A stretch of 64,000 nt of DNA from Isoetes taiwanensis (taxonomy: Eukaryota > Streptophyta > Lycopodiopsida > Isoetales > Isoetaceae). This document shows positions 1 to 15,265 of this stretch, in pieces. The number at the start of each line of letters is the position of its first letter. Position 1 is the stretch's first letter. The stretch covers positions 9,503,284 through 9,567,283 of the forward strand of contig JAJEKV010000052.1 of assembly GCA_021234155.1 (NCBI GenBank). Direction: 5' to 3'. The position numbers and the translations under genes are program-made. Below the pieces are notes generated by a model. The model saw only the letters and a program-made list of their open reading frames with translations, was not told where the DNA came from and did not search any database.

Positions 1-527
1 GCCCAATTTGGTTTGTCTGGTGCGCAATGTGCACATGAAGAGGGGAGTTCGAATTGGGAGGCTACCCAGTTTAGTTCCACTGATCTCTCTGGCAATCATG
101 ATCGAGGACTTCAAATTGCGTGCCTACCCAATCTGAACTCCCCGATCATGATTCATCTAATTGGGCGGCTGCTCAATTTGAATTAACATGCGTACCCGCC
201 CAACATGGTCCTCAACAATGCTAGGGCAAAGAGTCATCCTTGGCCATCTGCCCGACTTGGACCCAATACTGAACCTGCAACTCTAAAACTAACACTAAAT
301 TGGCGGGCCTGTTTGAGCAAGAGGGAGCTCAATCCATTTCATAAAGACAAGTCTATGTAGCTCCTCGTAAGATGGAAGCTACATACACTATATAACTAGT
401 AAGTATGGGACCAAACAACTTGAAGAGAATTTCATCATGTTTTTACAATAGGAAAACATTAGTTCGAACTCAGACAACACTACCACAACTATAAAACGAT
501 ACTTCTAAACTAAGATTACCTTGGGGG
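1..527. other. No gene recognised; AT-rich flank
   Basis: I see no convincing coding region here. The first 190 bases repeat short variants of a CCCAATTTG / AATTGGG motif in both orientations (for example near 3, 52, 158 and 171), which suggests old inverted-repeat material. The stretch ends at the start of a probable LTR. Confidence 0.4.
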
Positions 528-1426
528 TGTGATGCGCCATGTAACTTCTTCGTTATCTGGAGACAATCAACTATATTGGTGAGCGCTCAAGAATTGAAGA
601 TTCAAATGCAGAAAGCAATAGACACAGTCTGGTGGCATGGAAGAATAATAACAAAATTCCCCTTTCAAATTCAAATTCAAAATGCTCCAAGAACGCATGA
701 CTTGCCATGTGTGGCCCTGCTATTCATGGAGGCAGGATTGCCATGTGCCGCCTGGTCATTTATGGGCTACACGGGCTGGCCATGTGGCGCTGCATCATAT
801 ATGGACTAAGGCCCGCCATGTGGCGCCCCATTATTTATGGACTACAACGGTCCATTTTTCACTGAAAGGTTGCCACTTGTCGCAATGCTGTGGGACCTCA
901 TTGCATGTCTATTTTAACTGCCTCATCGGACTAGGGATATGCAACATGGAATCCTTTTGGGTGAATCCATGGGACCGCATCTTCGAAAGGCTACAGTCAC
1001 TGCATGTTTTAGCCTATTTGTATGTCAGCCAAAGCCACTGTCATGGCTCTGCCTGTTGTTATTCCAAGACCCTGATTGTCAAACAAACCCCTTGAGTCTG
1101 AACCCAAGTTAGAGCCTTTAATTCTGTTGCATTATGTATATTGTGGTGATGTTTTTTAGTGTTGTTGAATGGGCCACCCTTTGTGGTGGTATATTATTAT
1201 ATATATTGTTGTTGTGTGCTCACATCATGGAAACGCGCTTCCCTAGTATAGGATGTCTGAGAGGAGGACTAGAGCAATGACATCTTCGTGTCCTTCACTT
1301 AGGCACTTGGCCATCCCATATGGTTTCTGCTTGACAGAGGGCCTTTCTTAGTGATAGAGTCACCAACAAGGAGGACTTCCCATATTTATACGATGGAAGC
1401 ATTGTATAGCTTAGAGAAATGTCACA
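528..1426 (+). mobile_element. Probable LTR of a retrotransposon (about 0.9 kb)
   Basis: The stretch starts with TGTGA after a G run and ends with TCACA, so its termini form the short inverted repeat typical of LTRs (TG...CA). Two bases after the end is a sequence close to the initiator-Met tRNA primer-binding site (1428-1440), which places this as a 5' LTR on the plus strand. An AT-rich TATTTATA-like box lies near 1383. No matching 3' LTR was recognised in the window and no gag or pol follows in order, so the element is truncated or non-autonomous. The start is less certain than the end. Confidence 0.45.
704..850. repeat. Four-copy degenerate minisatellite, 36-39 bp units
   Basis: Units begin at 704, 740, 779 and 815, each opening with GCCATGTG and carrying a TTATGGRCTA-like second half. 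All spacings are multiples of three, so reading frames stay open through it. It lies inside the probable LTR and may be a U3-type repeat. Confidence 0.6.
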
Positions 1427-1427
1427 A

Positions 1428-1440
1428 TGGTATCCGAGCC
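1428..1440 (+). other. Primer-binding site, tRNA-iMet-like
   Basis: TGGTATCCGAGCC differs by one internal base from the common plant initiator-Met primer-binding site TGGTATCAGAGC. It begins two bases after the CA end of the LTR above, the expected geometry. Confidence 0.45.
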
Positions 1441-1931
1441 ATGATCTCAATAGACCAGATCATAGCAATGGCACTGGTTATATGCATGCATTAGGGGTTG
1501 GTTAGGAAAAAATAGGGGATGAAATATGAAGAGCGAGGTTAAAATTAGGGAAGAATAAGGTCTCTTTCTTCACGAATCATAACTTTTTGTAGGAAGCTCA
1601 AATCGAGGCAATTTCTATGCAGCTGGATATAGGATACTTGGAATACAGGACACTTGGATGAAACTCAATAAAGCCCCATAAAGAGGTGCACCATGTCACC
1701 ATCTTCAAGGTTGATAAACATGACTGCCTCATTAGGGATATTTCATGCACCTAATGTAGTGCACTCAATAATCTCTTCTTGGAAAGTATTAACAACGAAC
1801 TCTGTCTCCTTCAATGAACCTGCAATTTATATATACATCCATCATACATATCCATCATTGTAAAACAATTTCACATGTGGGACCTCAATGACTTCTACCC
1901 GGTGTATGCCATGTACATCTCCAATCATTAA

Positions 1932-2365
1932 CAAGAATGCCTCCCCCCACGTAGTTGGAACTTCGACAAGCCTAGATGTCTCTTGAGTGCGTGATGATAT
2001 ACTTTTATGGCCACATTAATCTCTTGGTTGGAATAGTAATACATCCTCGTGGTCAGAACTCAATGGCAAATATTCTTCATCCATTCCTTATTCATGTAGA
2101 ACTTCAACTTGGGGAACCTTGCTTCATACTTGCTCTTGTAAATTTCGAGCTTCCTCAAGAACGAAACTCTACATGCCTTAAGGTACACACTATCCCACCA
2201 TATTAGTTATCACCATGATTTCCAGCTTCAACTTGGAGGCTTCCAAGAAGCTGCTTCTCCTCCCCTCACTCCCCAAATCATTGACTCATGGAACCTCAAC
2301 CCCATACATAATGGCCCCAAGTTCCTTGAACATCTGAGTCCTTATCTCCGTGTTCTTCACAATGG
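1932..2365 (-). pseudogene. MULE transposase fragment
   Basis: Read on the minus strand from about 2365, the sequence contains MFKELGAIMYGVEVP, then WMKNICHWVLTTRMYYYSNQ and a segment ending HHALKRHLGLSK. The same segments occur in the MULE/SWIM relic near 62.3-62.6 kb of this window (MFKELGDIMYGI and SYHATMKRRLGLS), so this is the C-terminal catalytic part of a related transposase. A stop codon and at least one frameshift interrupt it and it is truncated at the 2365 end. No SWIM finger was found downstream. Confidence 0.65.
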
Positions 2366-2379
2366 AAAAAATTAGTGAC

Positions 2380-3724
2380 TATTAATAGCCAAATGGCGAT
2401 TTTTTAGGGGGTCTAGGCAATTTTTGGGGCGAATCTTATGAAGGAAGATTTCTTTTAAAAAAATAGAAAATAGCCATAGTTAAAACAAGTACTTTATTAT
2501 TTTTTTAGGATTAGCCAAACTATTTTCCCCATTTTCCTTAAAGAAAAAGGGATTAGCCTTTCTTTATATTACAATAGTTATATATGAAATCATTAATAGC
2601 CAAATAAAATTGAATTCTTATTACAGACTTTTGCACATCCCCAACTACCATCATTAGTGATAATAGTTTTTCAAACTATGAATTTTTATTACATATATCA
2701 TATATGCATCTTCAAAACAGAATTGTAAGAGATGGCTAATATCCCTTTAGATACTCGATTTGGTTGCATAACATCTAAAGGGTTAGAGATAAGTGCAATT
2801 TGATCATCATATCTAGAAGGTGGTCGTCCTTCAAAAAAAAAACCATATCTAGAAGGTGTCATTGCATTGAATGTAGTTCAAAGTACGGATATTATAAGCT
2901 ATGTTGTGAGCTTCTGTTAAAATTTTTTTAGTATTATTATATCTTCCTTGATTGTTGATTTTTATTTGTAACTGTAGTACAATATATCTAAAGCTATAGA
3001 ATTTACATTTTGTGCTTTGTCCAATTAAAAAAAATAGCTAGGTGTTCAAAAGTTTTGCCAAGTCGAAATACATAATGATAATAATAACTTTAGCCAAATG
3101 TATATCATAAAATACTGTAAAATTTTGAAAAGTAGCCAAACCATTTTCTATGAAAAAATATTTAGTATTCTTAATTTTTTTCTCGTTCTTCACATTCTAA
3201 CACAACCATTTGAATTAAGCTCTTTTAATATGTCAGAATAAAAATTGAATAGGAACATCGGGGAAGGACTACAGCCAACCTCGAGAGTACAACAAAAATT
3301 ATAGATACAACTGCAAAAAAAGATATGGCGTATCGATTTCATGATTCTTATTTTGGTTTTAGCATCATCGAATATGTAGCATAATAACAGGGGGTTTCTT
3401 TTGTATTTTTGTACGTTTTTTTATATGGTTTTACTATGATTTGGTGTCCGTATTATATATGATGTACTAATTAGTACTTCTAGAGTGCGCTTAGTATTTC
3501 CATGCATTTATGATTTCCCGTTCCAATTCAATGGTCACCACAACATTTTTAAGTAGAACACATTGTATTTTAAGCTAAAAAGAAAAAGGTAAACGATAAT
3601 TGACATGCAAGCAGTATTAGGGTTTGTTTCGCGGCCACAACTCCCTCTGTTTTGCTGGCACATGCATGGAGCTAATTTTTGTACCGAGGGTTTTCTAGTA
3701 GAGATTCTATGTTTTGTTTTGCAG
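2380..3724. other. AT-rich intergenic region
   Basis: No gene is recognised. The phrase ATTAATAGCCAAAT recurs (near 2380 and 2592), and several A or T runs are present. Short open frames at 3535-3760 lack any family signature. Confidence 0.4.
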
Positions 3725-3852
3725 GGCTCGTTGAAGCGAATGGCATGCCAGACATGGCTCAAAATTCATGGGCCGCTCCCAACTCTCCTATTCTTTGTAC
3801 TCTGGAGCAACCGGTTCTGCTACCCTCAGGCACGGTTATGGTCGGTTTAAAG
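3725..3852 (+). other. Possible orphan protein-coding exon
   Basis: A 128-base segment is preceded by a good acceptor (TTTTGCAG) and followed by a consensus donor (AAAG|GTAAGT). In one frame it encodes a well-composed peptide running from GLVEANGMPDMAQNS to LPSGTVMVGLK. No family is recognised and no partner exon was identified with confidence. It may be an exon of an undetected gene or a relic. Confidence 0.25.
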
Positions 3853-4371
3853 GTAAGTTTAGAAAGGACTATTGTTTTCCCTCTACATGCCAGACAAGGA
3901 TTCCCCCATCCAGCCTTCTTGGATCCCTGATTTCTACGCCTTTGCAATGCTTTGCGGGCTCTTCCTTATAAATGGGTTTTTAAAATTTGTTGCTTCACAA
4001 AACCACTGGCAGGTTTCAACTGAATTGTGGATCACATTCGTGTGCTAGAGATTGATTTAACCTCTTCGAATGATTGCACTGAGTTAAGATAAAACCCAAC
4101 AAAGTACTCAAAGCCAGGCAAGTAATATTGTTCAGCTGTGCCAACATTTTTTATGGTACTCGAAGGAAGAAGTTAAGGTTTTCCTTCTATAGATGCATAA
4201 AGAGTCCTTTAGAGTTTTTTCGCTTTTCATACATCATCTTTTCTACTTTGCTTTGTTATTTGTAGGTTGTTTGATCCGATTTGGGAAATTCTCACACATG
4301 TACAAGCTTCAAACTGCTTCAACACAGATTCACTCATTCTGTGACGGAGCAGGAATTTTTTTACAGTTCTG

Positions 4372-4549
4372 ATAGTCTTGAAGGCTATGTTGTTGAACTA
4401 CGACATTGGACTTAGATGCAAATTGAAAGATACTAAGAGATTTAATTTCTTACACTTTCAATAGTCTTGAAGGCTATGTTGTTGAACTACGACATTGGCC
4501 ACAGATGCAAATTGAAAGATACTAAAAGATCCAAGTATAAAAGTTTAAA
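4372..4549. repeat. Tandem duplication, 89-bp unit
   Basis: The unit beginning ATAGTCTTGAAGGCTATG occurs at 4372 and 4461 with few differences; the distance is 89 bp. Confidence 0.85.
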
Positions 4550-5163
4550 AACGAAATTTTACTCTAGGGTTTGTTTATTTTTTGCTGGCAGGTTTTTTCA
4601 GCAGGTGCTTTACCGTATGGCTCTGTTATGATATGTTGTAACTAGGTTCTCATTTGGGAGCTCCTTTAGCTCATGAAATATGTAGGTATCTTTTATTCAA
4701 TTCAAATCTTATAGGTACTTTCAAAAATTGGAGAGCTTACGAATTGACTAAGCATGTGAGTTGCTAAAATAGACTGCTTATTATTATTTAAAATAATCAA
4801 TGATGCAGAAAGACTGTAGTAACCTACAAGCTTGCAGGTTTAAAGATAAAATTCCTGGAGAAATTCGTAATCTGCAAGCCAGATCTCCTCAGCTTTTTCC
4901 CTGCAAAACCCTTCGAAACCTGGGTCTTCTCAACAGCACAGTTAGATTCGGCCAAATCCGATTGGTTTTGCTTCTGTTTTGGTAAGCTCCCATCTAAAGT
5001 TGCCCTAATATTCGGCTCCGTCGAAAATCCCATGGTTATTCAAGTTTGTTTCCTTGAACTATTTTCGTTTAAAATTCAATATCTACCATTATAGCCCTTC
5101 CTTTCAATGTCTACCAATATCTAGCAATGTCCATTCTTAAAAAACTCGCCCTCCCTTTATATC

Positions 5164-5215
5164 TACTGCCTAAGGTTAAAACTTTAAAATACTGCCTAAG
5201 GTTAAAACTTTAAAA
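5164..5215. repeat. Two perfect copies of a 26-bp unit
   Basis: The unit TACTGCCTAAGGTTAAAACT plus TTAAAA is repeated head to tail at 5164-5189 and 5190-5215. Confidence 0.9.
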
Positions 5216-5437
5216 TCTCACCAGAATAACATGGTCAATCTTATCCGCTAGTCTTATATGTCTTCCAAATTCGGACAGTGCATCAATGGGTAGATTGCTT
5301 CTGCTCCCATAGAACTGAAGATCTTGTGGAAGACCAACATCATTGAGAAATGGCAGATAGTACCAAAGCGATATCGCAGTTTGTGCTTTTACGGGGCGAG
5401 CAATGCCCTCCCAATGCCGCGATGCAAAGTCGTCCAC
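5210..5437 (-). pseudogene. Unrecognised protein-like fragment
   Basis: An open frame of about 75 codons encodes a natural-looking sequence (DDFASRHWEGIARPVKAQ, later FLNDVGLPQDLQFYGSR and SEFGRHIRLADKIDHV). No ATG starts it. I do not recognise the family. The biased, hydrophobic and charged composition looks like a piece of a conserved globular protein rather than noise. Its C-terminal end lies within the second unit of the 26-bp tandem repeat. Confidence 0.25.
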
Positions 5438-6444
5438 ATGGACAGCCTAGAGGTTGCCGTAGTTTGGTTGCATTGACCAAAAGTCCTTGATGATGGGGCG
5501 CTCTTGTATGGCTATGAACAATTTTGAACAGAGTTTTCGCTGTTGAAGGACTTCGTTCCTGATAGCAAAAGAAAGATTAGCATGAAAAGTTCATATGAAT
5601 TATTAAAAATTTCCATGTATGGTCTCAAACAACTAAAAAAATAAAAAATCGGTGCCATGCTTCTATGAAATCCTCTCCCCTGTGTGCTCCGTTGCCACAA
5701 AAAATGGCTTGAATTATATTTCTAGTATGGCTCATCTTTCAACAAGATTAGTCTAGTTTATCACCAACATGGTTTATGATTATGAACATCTGCATGATTT
5801 ATAATTACAGGAAATTTATCGTGGCGGCCAAGGCCGCCGCGAACATTTCTCTTTGCCGACTCACTCTTGCAAGGAGGGATTTGAGTAACTTTGGAATGAT
5901 GTGAAAGATGATCTTGAAATGCGAGACTTGATTTTTCAATAATAGAGATAAAGCACTGGACTAAACATTTACTCAAATTGCTCTGAAAGAATCTTTGCCT
6001 GCATAACATGGAAAGCTGTAGTGCTTTCTTCCCAATGTTGTGTTTGGCATATCCTGTTGTAAGCATAGTTCAAGTGATGATATTTTGTCTGGTTGCCCTC
6101 TCAAAAACATTGTGTGCATTATGCATGTACATGCCAACTAATTGCTCCACATGATGACGGTGAATCTCATGACTGATCTGCACCACAGGGGCCCCAAAGC
6201 GCTCAAAGGTTTGACTTGCACTCTTGAACCTCATAAAAAATTTCAGCTGGTGGTAACAAAATATTCATGGAGTCCTACTTGGCCTGCAACTGCTGAAGAT
6301 AGGATGCAACTTTTTTCTTATTATTGTCCACCATGATGGGAATGGCCTCTGAGACACGAAGTGAGGTGGCTGGAGATGACATACCTTTGCATAGCCACTT
6401 AGAGAAGCGGACACCTATAACTCTTGCCACTGTGTCAGAAGACT

Positions 6445-7847
6445 TTAAGGTGTAGAGGTCGAGACATGCGGCGTGGTTGAAGAAAAAGGTATCCCAGGCT
6501 TGTTCGAGGGAAGAGGGGAAAACTTCTCTTGCCTTGAGGAATCTCCAACATGCGTTGAATGTTCTTTTTGTCCAGAAGGGCCTCCTTCATGTGAGAGACT
6601 CCCAATATGTGTTGGGAGTGCAACCTGTGTCACATTCTTCTGAGCAGAAGCTACTAATTCCATTTGTTCTGAAGAACTTCCAACATGCGTTGGAGGTGCC
6701 TTTGGAAGTACCAACGTTCCAGAAGAGCTTTCCAGGGTCACCTGGACCACGCTGCCTCTAGAATCATGAGACATAGGGTCAGATGCTGGAATACCAGGCT
6801 GAAAAGAGGAGAAAGCGGAAGCTGCTGCCTCAATTGAACTAGATACACATATGCTACTGGAAGAAACAGGAGCATGAGGCGATGCCAGCGGATTGAGACC
6901 TGCCCCTCAGGTCCAAGTGCACTGTCAAATCCATGCACGGATCTATTTTAACTTCATCTCATATGCCAATGTACACCGACTGTTCTATACTGTCAAATCC
7001 AGACACGGGTCTATTCTAACTTCATCTCATATGCCAATTTGTATTTTAGCAGCAAAAATTGAATAGAATTGGCTTCAAATCCAGACATGGAGATCTTCAC
7101 AAATGGGTGCGATTAAAGCATAGTGCTGGCTCTGCATGATGAAGTTTTTACCATTGTAGGTGATAGAGGTGCTCTATCATCCCAGATTTGCTATAGCCAG
7201 ATTCAATGCTTAAAGTCGTGTACTTATTCCTTATCTCAGATGGGTTTCATGGAGGCAAGGAAGCATGTTATAGGACAAAATCTATAGAGAAAGCTTTGCC
7301 ATCGTTTGGTGGCAGTAAAATTTTTTTTGCTCCCCCCCCGGCAAAAACAGGGGCATGCTCATCTGCTTCTGAAACTACATTTGACAAAATAGGGATGTGG
7401 ATTTGCTGCATTAGTATATGTCACTGATCGGATTGTGAAAAAGAGCGTTGCCATGGAATATCTCGGTATACTTGACTTCAGGAAGGGTTTGCATTATAAT
7501 TAATCTGTACCACGAATTCATAAGCTTCAAACTACATCCAAGAGAAAAATTACCTTGTTTGCACAAGAACACGGACCAGACACTTCAAACTACTCCATAA
7601 AAGCATTACAAAAGCAACTATGTCAAAAGCAATTATTTTTTCTATTTTTTTCTCTGTAAATGAAGAATAGATACCTACATACAGTGTACATGGCTTCCAT
7701 TTTGACAGTTCTGGCAGGGAATGCAGAATCCACAATGGGGCTAGAAAATAGATCGCCCGACATTATGCCAATGAAAGCCTTGCTAGGTTCAGCGGCTTGA
7801 AAAAACCTTTCAGGAAAAGGCAGCAGGGGCAGAGACTGTAGACGCAT
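6445..7847 (-). CDS. Possible multi-exon gene, serine/proline-rich protein of unknown function
   Basis: On the minus strand a first coding exon can be placed at 7847-7683: 55 codons from an ATG (MRLQSLPLLPFPERFF...) ending at a consensus donor ACT|GTATGT. A GC-richer stretch at 8090-8240 upstream could be its 5' leader. A later exon at about 6905-6445 reads through a Ser/Pro/Thr/His-rich sequence and ends at a stop; it repeats a PTHVGSSS-like motif three times (PPTHVGSSSEQ, LPTHIGSLSHE, STHVGDSSRQE). A 36-base in-frame segment at about 7585-7550 flanked by AG and GT may be an internal exon. The full splice pattern could not be solved and no domain is recognised. It could be a degraded gene. 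Confidence 0.3.
6921..7038. repeat. Imperfect tandem duplication, 68-bp unit
   Basis: ACTGTCAAATCCA recurs at 6921 and 6989, each followed by a GCACGGRTCTATT-like stretch and CATCTCATATGCCAAT. Confidence 0.8.
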
Positions 7848-8425
7848 CTGTAGCTATAATTATGGATGCCAATTTATCATCTTTGCCTCAGCTCTGTGGA
7901 AGTGGAAGTATCTGCAGAATTACATATAGCTATGGACTTCTTTGAGAACCATACAATCCAAACCCTCTGCCCCTGCCCTCTACATCAAGCTTAAAAGTTA
8001 GAGCACAAAAGCGCCCAAAGAACTGCCATAGCTAGAGTACTTAAAGAGGAGGCGAGAAGCATCTATTTCAGGAGGTGAGAGGTGGATCTGCCATAACAGA
8101 AGCAGACCCACAATCTGCTCCGGCTGATCTGCTCCAGCTATGGCAGATTATTGTTGCCCTTTTGCGCTTAAACCCGGCATCGCCATAGCCAGACCTCGCT
8201 TCACGGATGAATGGCGTAGAGCCGGCAGGCACAGAAATATTGAGGAATTGACGTCACGGTCTTTTTTAGTTTCCAAAATTTAATCTCCAGGTGTCACTAC
8301 CAGAGCTATTCTTAGGACAAAAAAAAAAACCCTCAAAAAATATTTTATATCAAACAAAAAAAGAGACTGCATTATATATGTTAGATGAGTAAAAACAACA
8401 AAAACCATGAAAATACGCTTTCGCG

Positions 8426-8497
8426 CCACACGAGGGCAACCCTTCGTGCGCAGCACCTTGTTTTATTATCGCGCAACACCTTGTTTTATTATCGCAA
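8426..8497 (+). repeat. Hairpin-bearing repeat terminus, copy 1
   Basis: An imperfect hairpin (CACGAGGGCAACCCTTCGTG, 8428-8447) is followed by CGCAGCACCTTGTTTTATTA. The tail recurs immediately as a second partial copy (CGCGCAACACC..., from about 8471). The same hairpin-plus-tail arrangement occurs on the opposite strand at 15508-15549. The layout resembles a Helitron 3' end, but a clear CTRR terminus is lacking. Confidence 0.4.
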
Positions 8498-9110
8498 CAG
8501 CCTGACCACAAGTGGCCAAGGTTAGCCTATCCACATGTCAAAAAATCTGAGTTGGATGCAGTGCTCAAATTTGAAGGCTACCCCTAATTTTCTTGTGACA
8601 AACAAAAAAATTTTACGCCTTTCGCATGACAAGACGTCTTTCAATTTTAACCTTTCAAATGCAAGACAAAAATTCCAAATGACAGAAACTATTTTTTATG
8701 TAAAAAAATAAAAAAGAACAAGTTATAAAGTCTATTATAAGCTCGTAATAATATAACCAAGTTTTAAATGTACATCAACAATAGGTATGTTCTTTTGTAC
8801 ATTACAAGAACCTTCTATAATTTCTATGGTCTCCTCAAGAACTATGTCGGGTTGCTGCTGCATTTGAGAGCCTGAGCTTGCGACTATGCTATTAGAGAAT
8901 TTGCAGAAAGAAAGCATAGATCTACATTGATTGGCCTTCCTTTTTTTTAGCTTAAAGAAGCCACCACTATAATAAAAATTTGAAAACTACGGAAATGCAA
9001 GGAGCAAGAAAACGCAAGAAATCACAATAATATAGAGCAAATGATCTAAATCTGAACTTACTTACGTTGTCTTTATCTTGCTCCATGAATAAATAGATGA
9101 GATAGGTTTG

Positions 9111-9337
9111 TAGAAGTGGTGGTTTCAAAAGTCTTGATGCAGAACAATCAGAGAGCCCAAGTGTAAGCCCAAGAATGGCGGTGGTGTTTGCCAAGCATGA
9201 GCCCAAGTATGAGCCTAAATAAATAGAAGTGGTGGTTTCAAAAGTCTTGATGCATAACAATTAGAGAGCCCAAGTGTAAGCCCAAGAATGGCGGTGTTGT
9301 TTGCCAAGCATAAGCCCAAGTATGAGCCCAAGAAAGC
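9111..9337. repeat. Tandem duplication, 113-bp unit, with a weaker third copy
   Basis: The unit starting TAGAAGTGGTGGTTTCAAAA lies at 9111 and 9224. Within it the AGCCCAAGTRTGAGCC phrase is itself repeated. A diverged third copy is visible around 9440-9510 (GAGAGCCCAAGTATAG). Confidence 0.85.
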
Positions 9338-9339
9338 CC

Positions 9340-12004
9340 CGAATCTAAGTATTCTATGGGTTTGTTGAAGTAGAGGTTTTAGAAATATATTGTTTGTCCA
9401 TACATATTCTGTGGGTGTGAATTAAATATTCCGTGGCTTCAAAAATCTCGTTGCAGCGGAGCATATCGGAGAGCCCAAGTATAGACTGTAGTATGAGCTC
9501 AAGAACCCTGTAGCTGTTTGTCGAGAAGTAAGCTCAAGAGGGCTCTTGAATCTAAATCGACACAAGTTAGGGTTCCCTGGCCAATTTCATGGTCAAATCT
9601 CTACCAATTTCCTGGCGATTCATGGCCGATTCCTTGGCAATTCCCTGTCCGATGCAAGCTAGTGTTTCCTTTTTTCAATGTCGGATGGTGTCTAATTTGC
9701 TATGCCCATGAAGTGTTTTTAAATTCATTACCTTCAAGGTTGTTTGGATGGATCATATATTTTTGTATATGGGGCTATATATTATATCATTTTATTTACA
9801 AAAAGATAAGAAAATAAAAAAAAATGACAGGACAATTTAAATTTCTAGCCTTTCGAATGACAAATATATATGTATAATGATGGCCCTTGCATTTGATCAT
9901 TGGCTACCTTTCATTTGCAATACAAATTTTATTCTTGCTTGTTTTGACAGGCAAAAATACCAAAAACATGCGTGAAAACCGTCAAATTTGAGCCCTGGTT
10001 GGATGTGGCATAAGCCATTCGATGATCTACAAGAATAGACGGTGTTCAAAATTCGATGGCCGTTCTGGACCTTCGCCTAGGTTAGATCAGAAGATGCTCC
10101 ACAAAAAAGTATGGATCGTCGCCTGTTTAAATCAGAAGATGCTCCACAAAGGTAACCCTCGGTTTTCTTAGCTCCTATTTATTGTAGCTCTATCCCATCA
10201 TATTCAAGATCATGGTTCCCGGCATCACAGAATAATGACGTCCTGGCATTTGAGACGTGATTTAACTTGCCATGCCATTTGCATTTCGGATTCTCATTCC
10301 AGTATAGACCAACATGTGTATTTCCAGGGTTTGCTCTGGAATCTGTGCAAATTGATGTTTAGATGTGGTTTCGTCAGTTCTAGCTGCAAAGGCATGTGCA
10401 ATGCATTCCTTGGTAAAAACCTCTGCATGACATGATTAAAAGTTTTATTTGATGAACAAGGCCTAACTGATAATTTCTCTGGTACTAGCCTTTATATCGC
10501 AATTATACATTTTATGGCTTTTAATTCGTCAACACAAAGATATGCCAGTCTGTATGTCTCTTAAGTTGCTATCTGCCTTCAATGTGTCAAATAAGAAGGA
10601 ACTCTTTCACATTAATTATTGGAATTTGAAGGACCAAAACGTTTTCCTTTTCTCTTGATGTTGTGCACTGACACACTGTATAATATAGTGCTCTAGTTAG
10701 AATTTGGGGTGACTATTTAAGACAACAGTGGTAGTCAATCCACATTTTGACCTACATACCTTAGAATCATTTGCTGCTGATGTGTTGCAGAACCAAAACT
10801 TCTATATGAAAATGCAACATTCTGTATTTCTAATGTGGCTACGCATCGTTCCTTTAGCCTGCCATTCCCTTCCTGGGTTTACCTTCATCAATTATTATCA
10901 GCTCATTATGTTTGCAAACTGATAAAGAGCGTCTATGTGCTGGCACAGGATCAATTCTTGGTTTGTTTTTGAAATTATGATGGTTCATATTGCTTTTTTG
11001 CAGATCTTGAACCTGCAGCGACCTGCTATTGCTGAAAGCTTACCAAAAGTAAGAACTATTTTTTTCTCATCCTGTTATCTTAGTGAAGTTGTTTTTCAAA
11101 TTCTTTTTAATCACCGGCTTTAGAGGCACAAGCCTCTTCTCTTGTGCATGAATCCCCTTGCGCCACAATTTTTCAAGCTGCAACTAATTTTGATTATATC
11201 TGCCTTATCCATTTGTTTATACATTTTAGTTATTTCTGACCAGAACCGTGCTCAATGTGCCCTGCAAAACTGCAGATACTCCTTTTGTTTGATCTCAGCA
11301 TGTATTTGTCTCTTTGGATCAGATCCTTGAGGTTTGTTTAAATTGCCTCTTGAGGGGCAATGCGGAGGCCACCTAGAAAGCAGCCTCTTAAAATTCAAAG
11401 AAGAATTTATTGCATTTTATTTTCCATTGTCTTGCTGATCCGTTATTTGCATGTTCAGCAAGAAACATCTCATTTTCGTTATTATATAATTTCTTCCGGC
11501 AATTGCATCAGAATATATTTAGTCATATTATGCTTAAGCCTCCTTATCTTTTATTGGATTATAGGGTCTGTGCTTATACTCACTATAATAGGCATCCTAT
11601 AAACTAGTGGCTAGACGGAGTATTATACTTTGGCAGCTTCCCAGTTCTGGGCAATTGCATCAGAATACGTTTGTCATATTTATGGTCTGTGCATATGCTC
11701 AGTTTAATAGGATACCCCTGCAGAGGGATCCTCTAAACTATTGACCAAGCTTCCCAAGGAGTACTGATGCAATAGAATTGACAAATCCTTTTTGGAACAG
11801 TTAACTATTTGGCTGATTTCAATATTAGTGGCCTTATATGGGAGGATGCACAAAGACTAGAGGCCTCTTAATGTTATTACATAGCTGTGTCGAATTCATT
11901 ACTTGCCTACTACGTTCAGTTGCTATCGCTGAAACATAAAAACTTGTCTATAAATGTAGCTTGTATGCTTATCTGGTTACCAAAATTTGGAACAGGAACA
12001 GGCT
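9340..12004. other. Upstream region of the channel gene
   Basis: No complete gene is recognised. One 45-base segment (11004-11048) sits between TTTTTTGCAG and a GTAAGAAC donor, so it could be a small exon, perhaps in a spliced 5' leader of the downstream channel gene; this is a guess. Two sequences around 11460-11590 and 11640-11740 are partial duplicates (GGCAATTGCATCAGAATA). A true promoter could not be located. Confidence 0.3.

Positions 12005-15265
<3,261 letters not shown>

Noticed and set aside
43..60. tRNA B-box-like AGTTCGAATTGGG
   Set aside because: No acceptor stem or A box at the right distance.
576..1095. Two overlapping open frames near the start as a gene
   Set aside because: They run through the 36-39 bp minisatellite, whose unit lengths in multiples of three keep frames open by chance.
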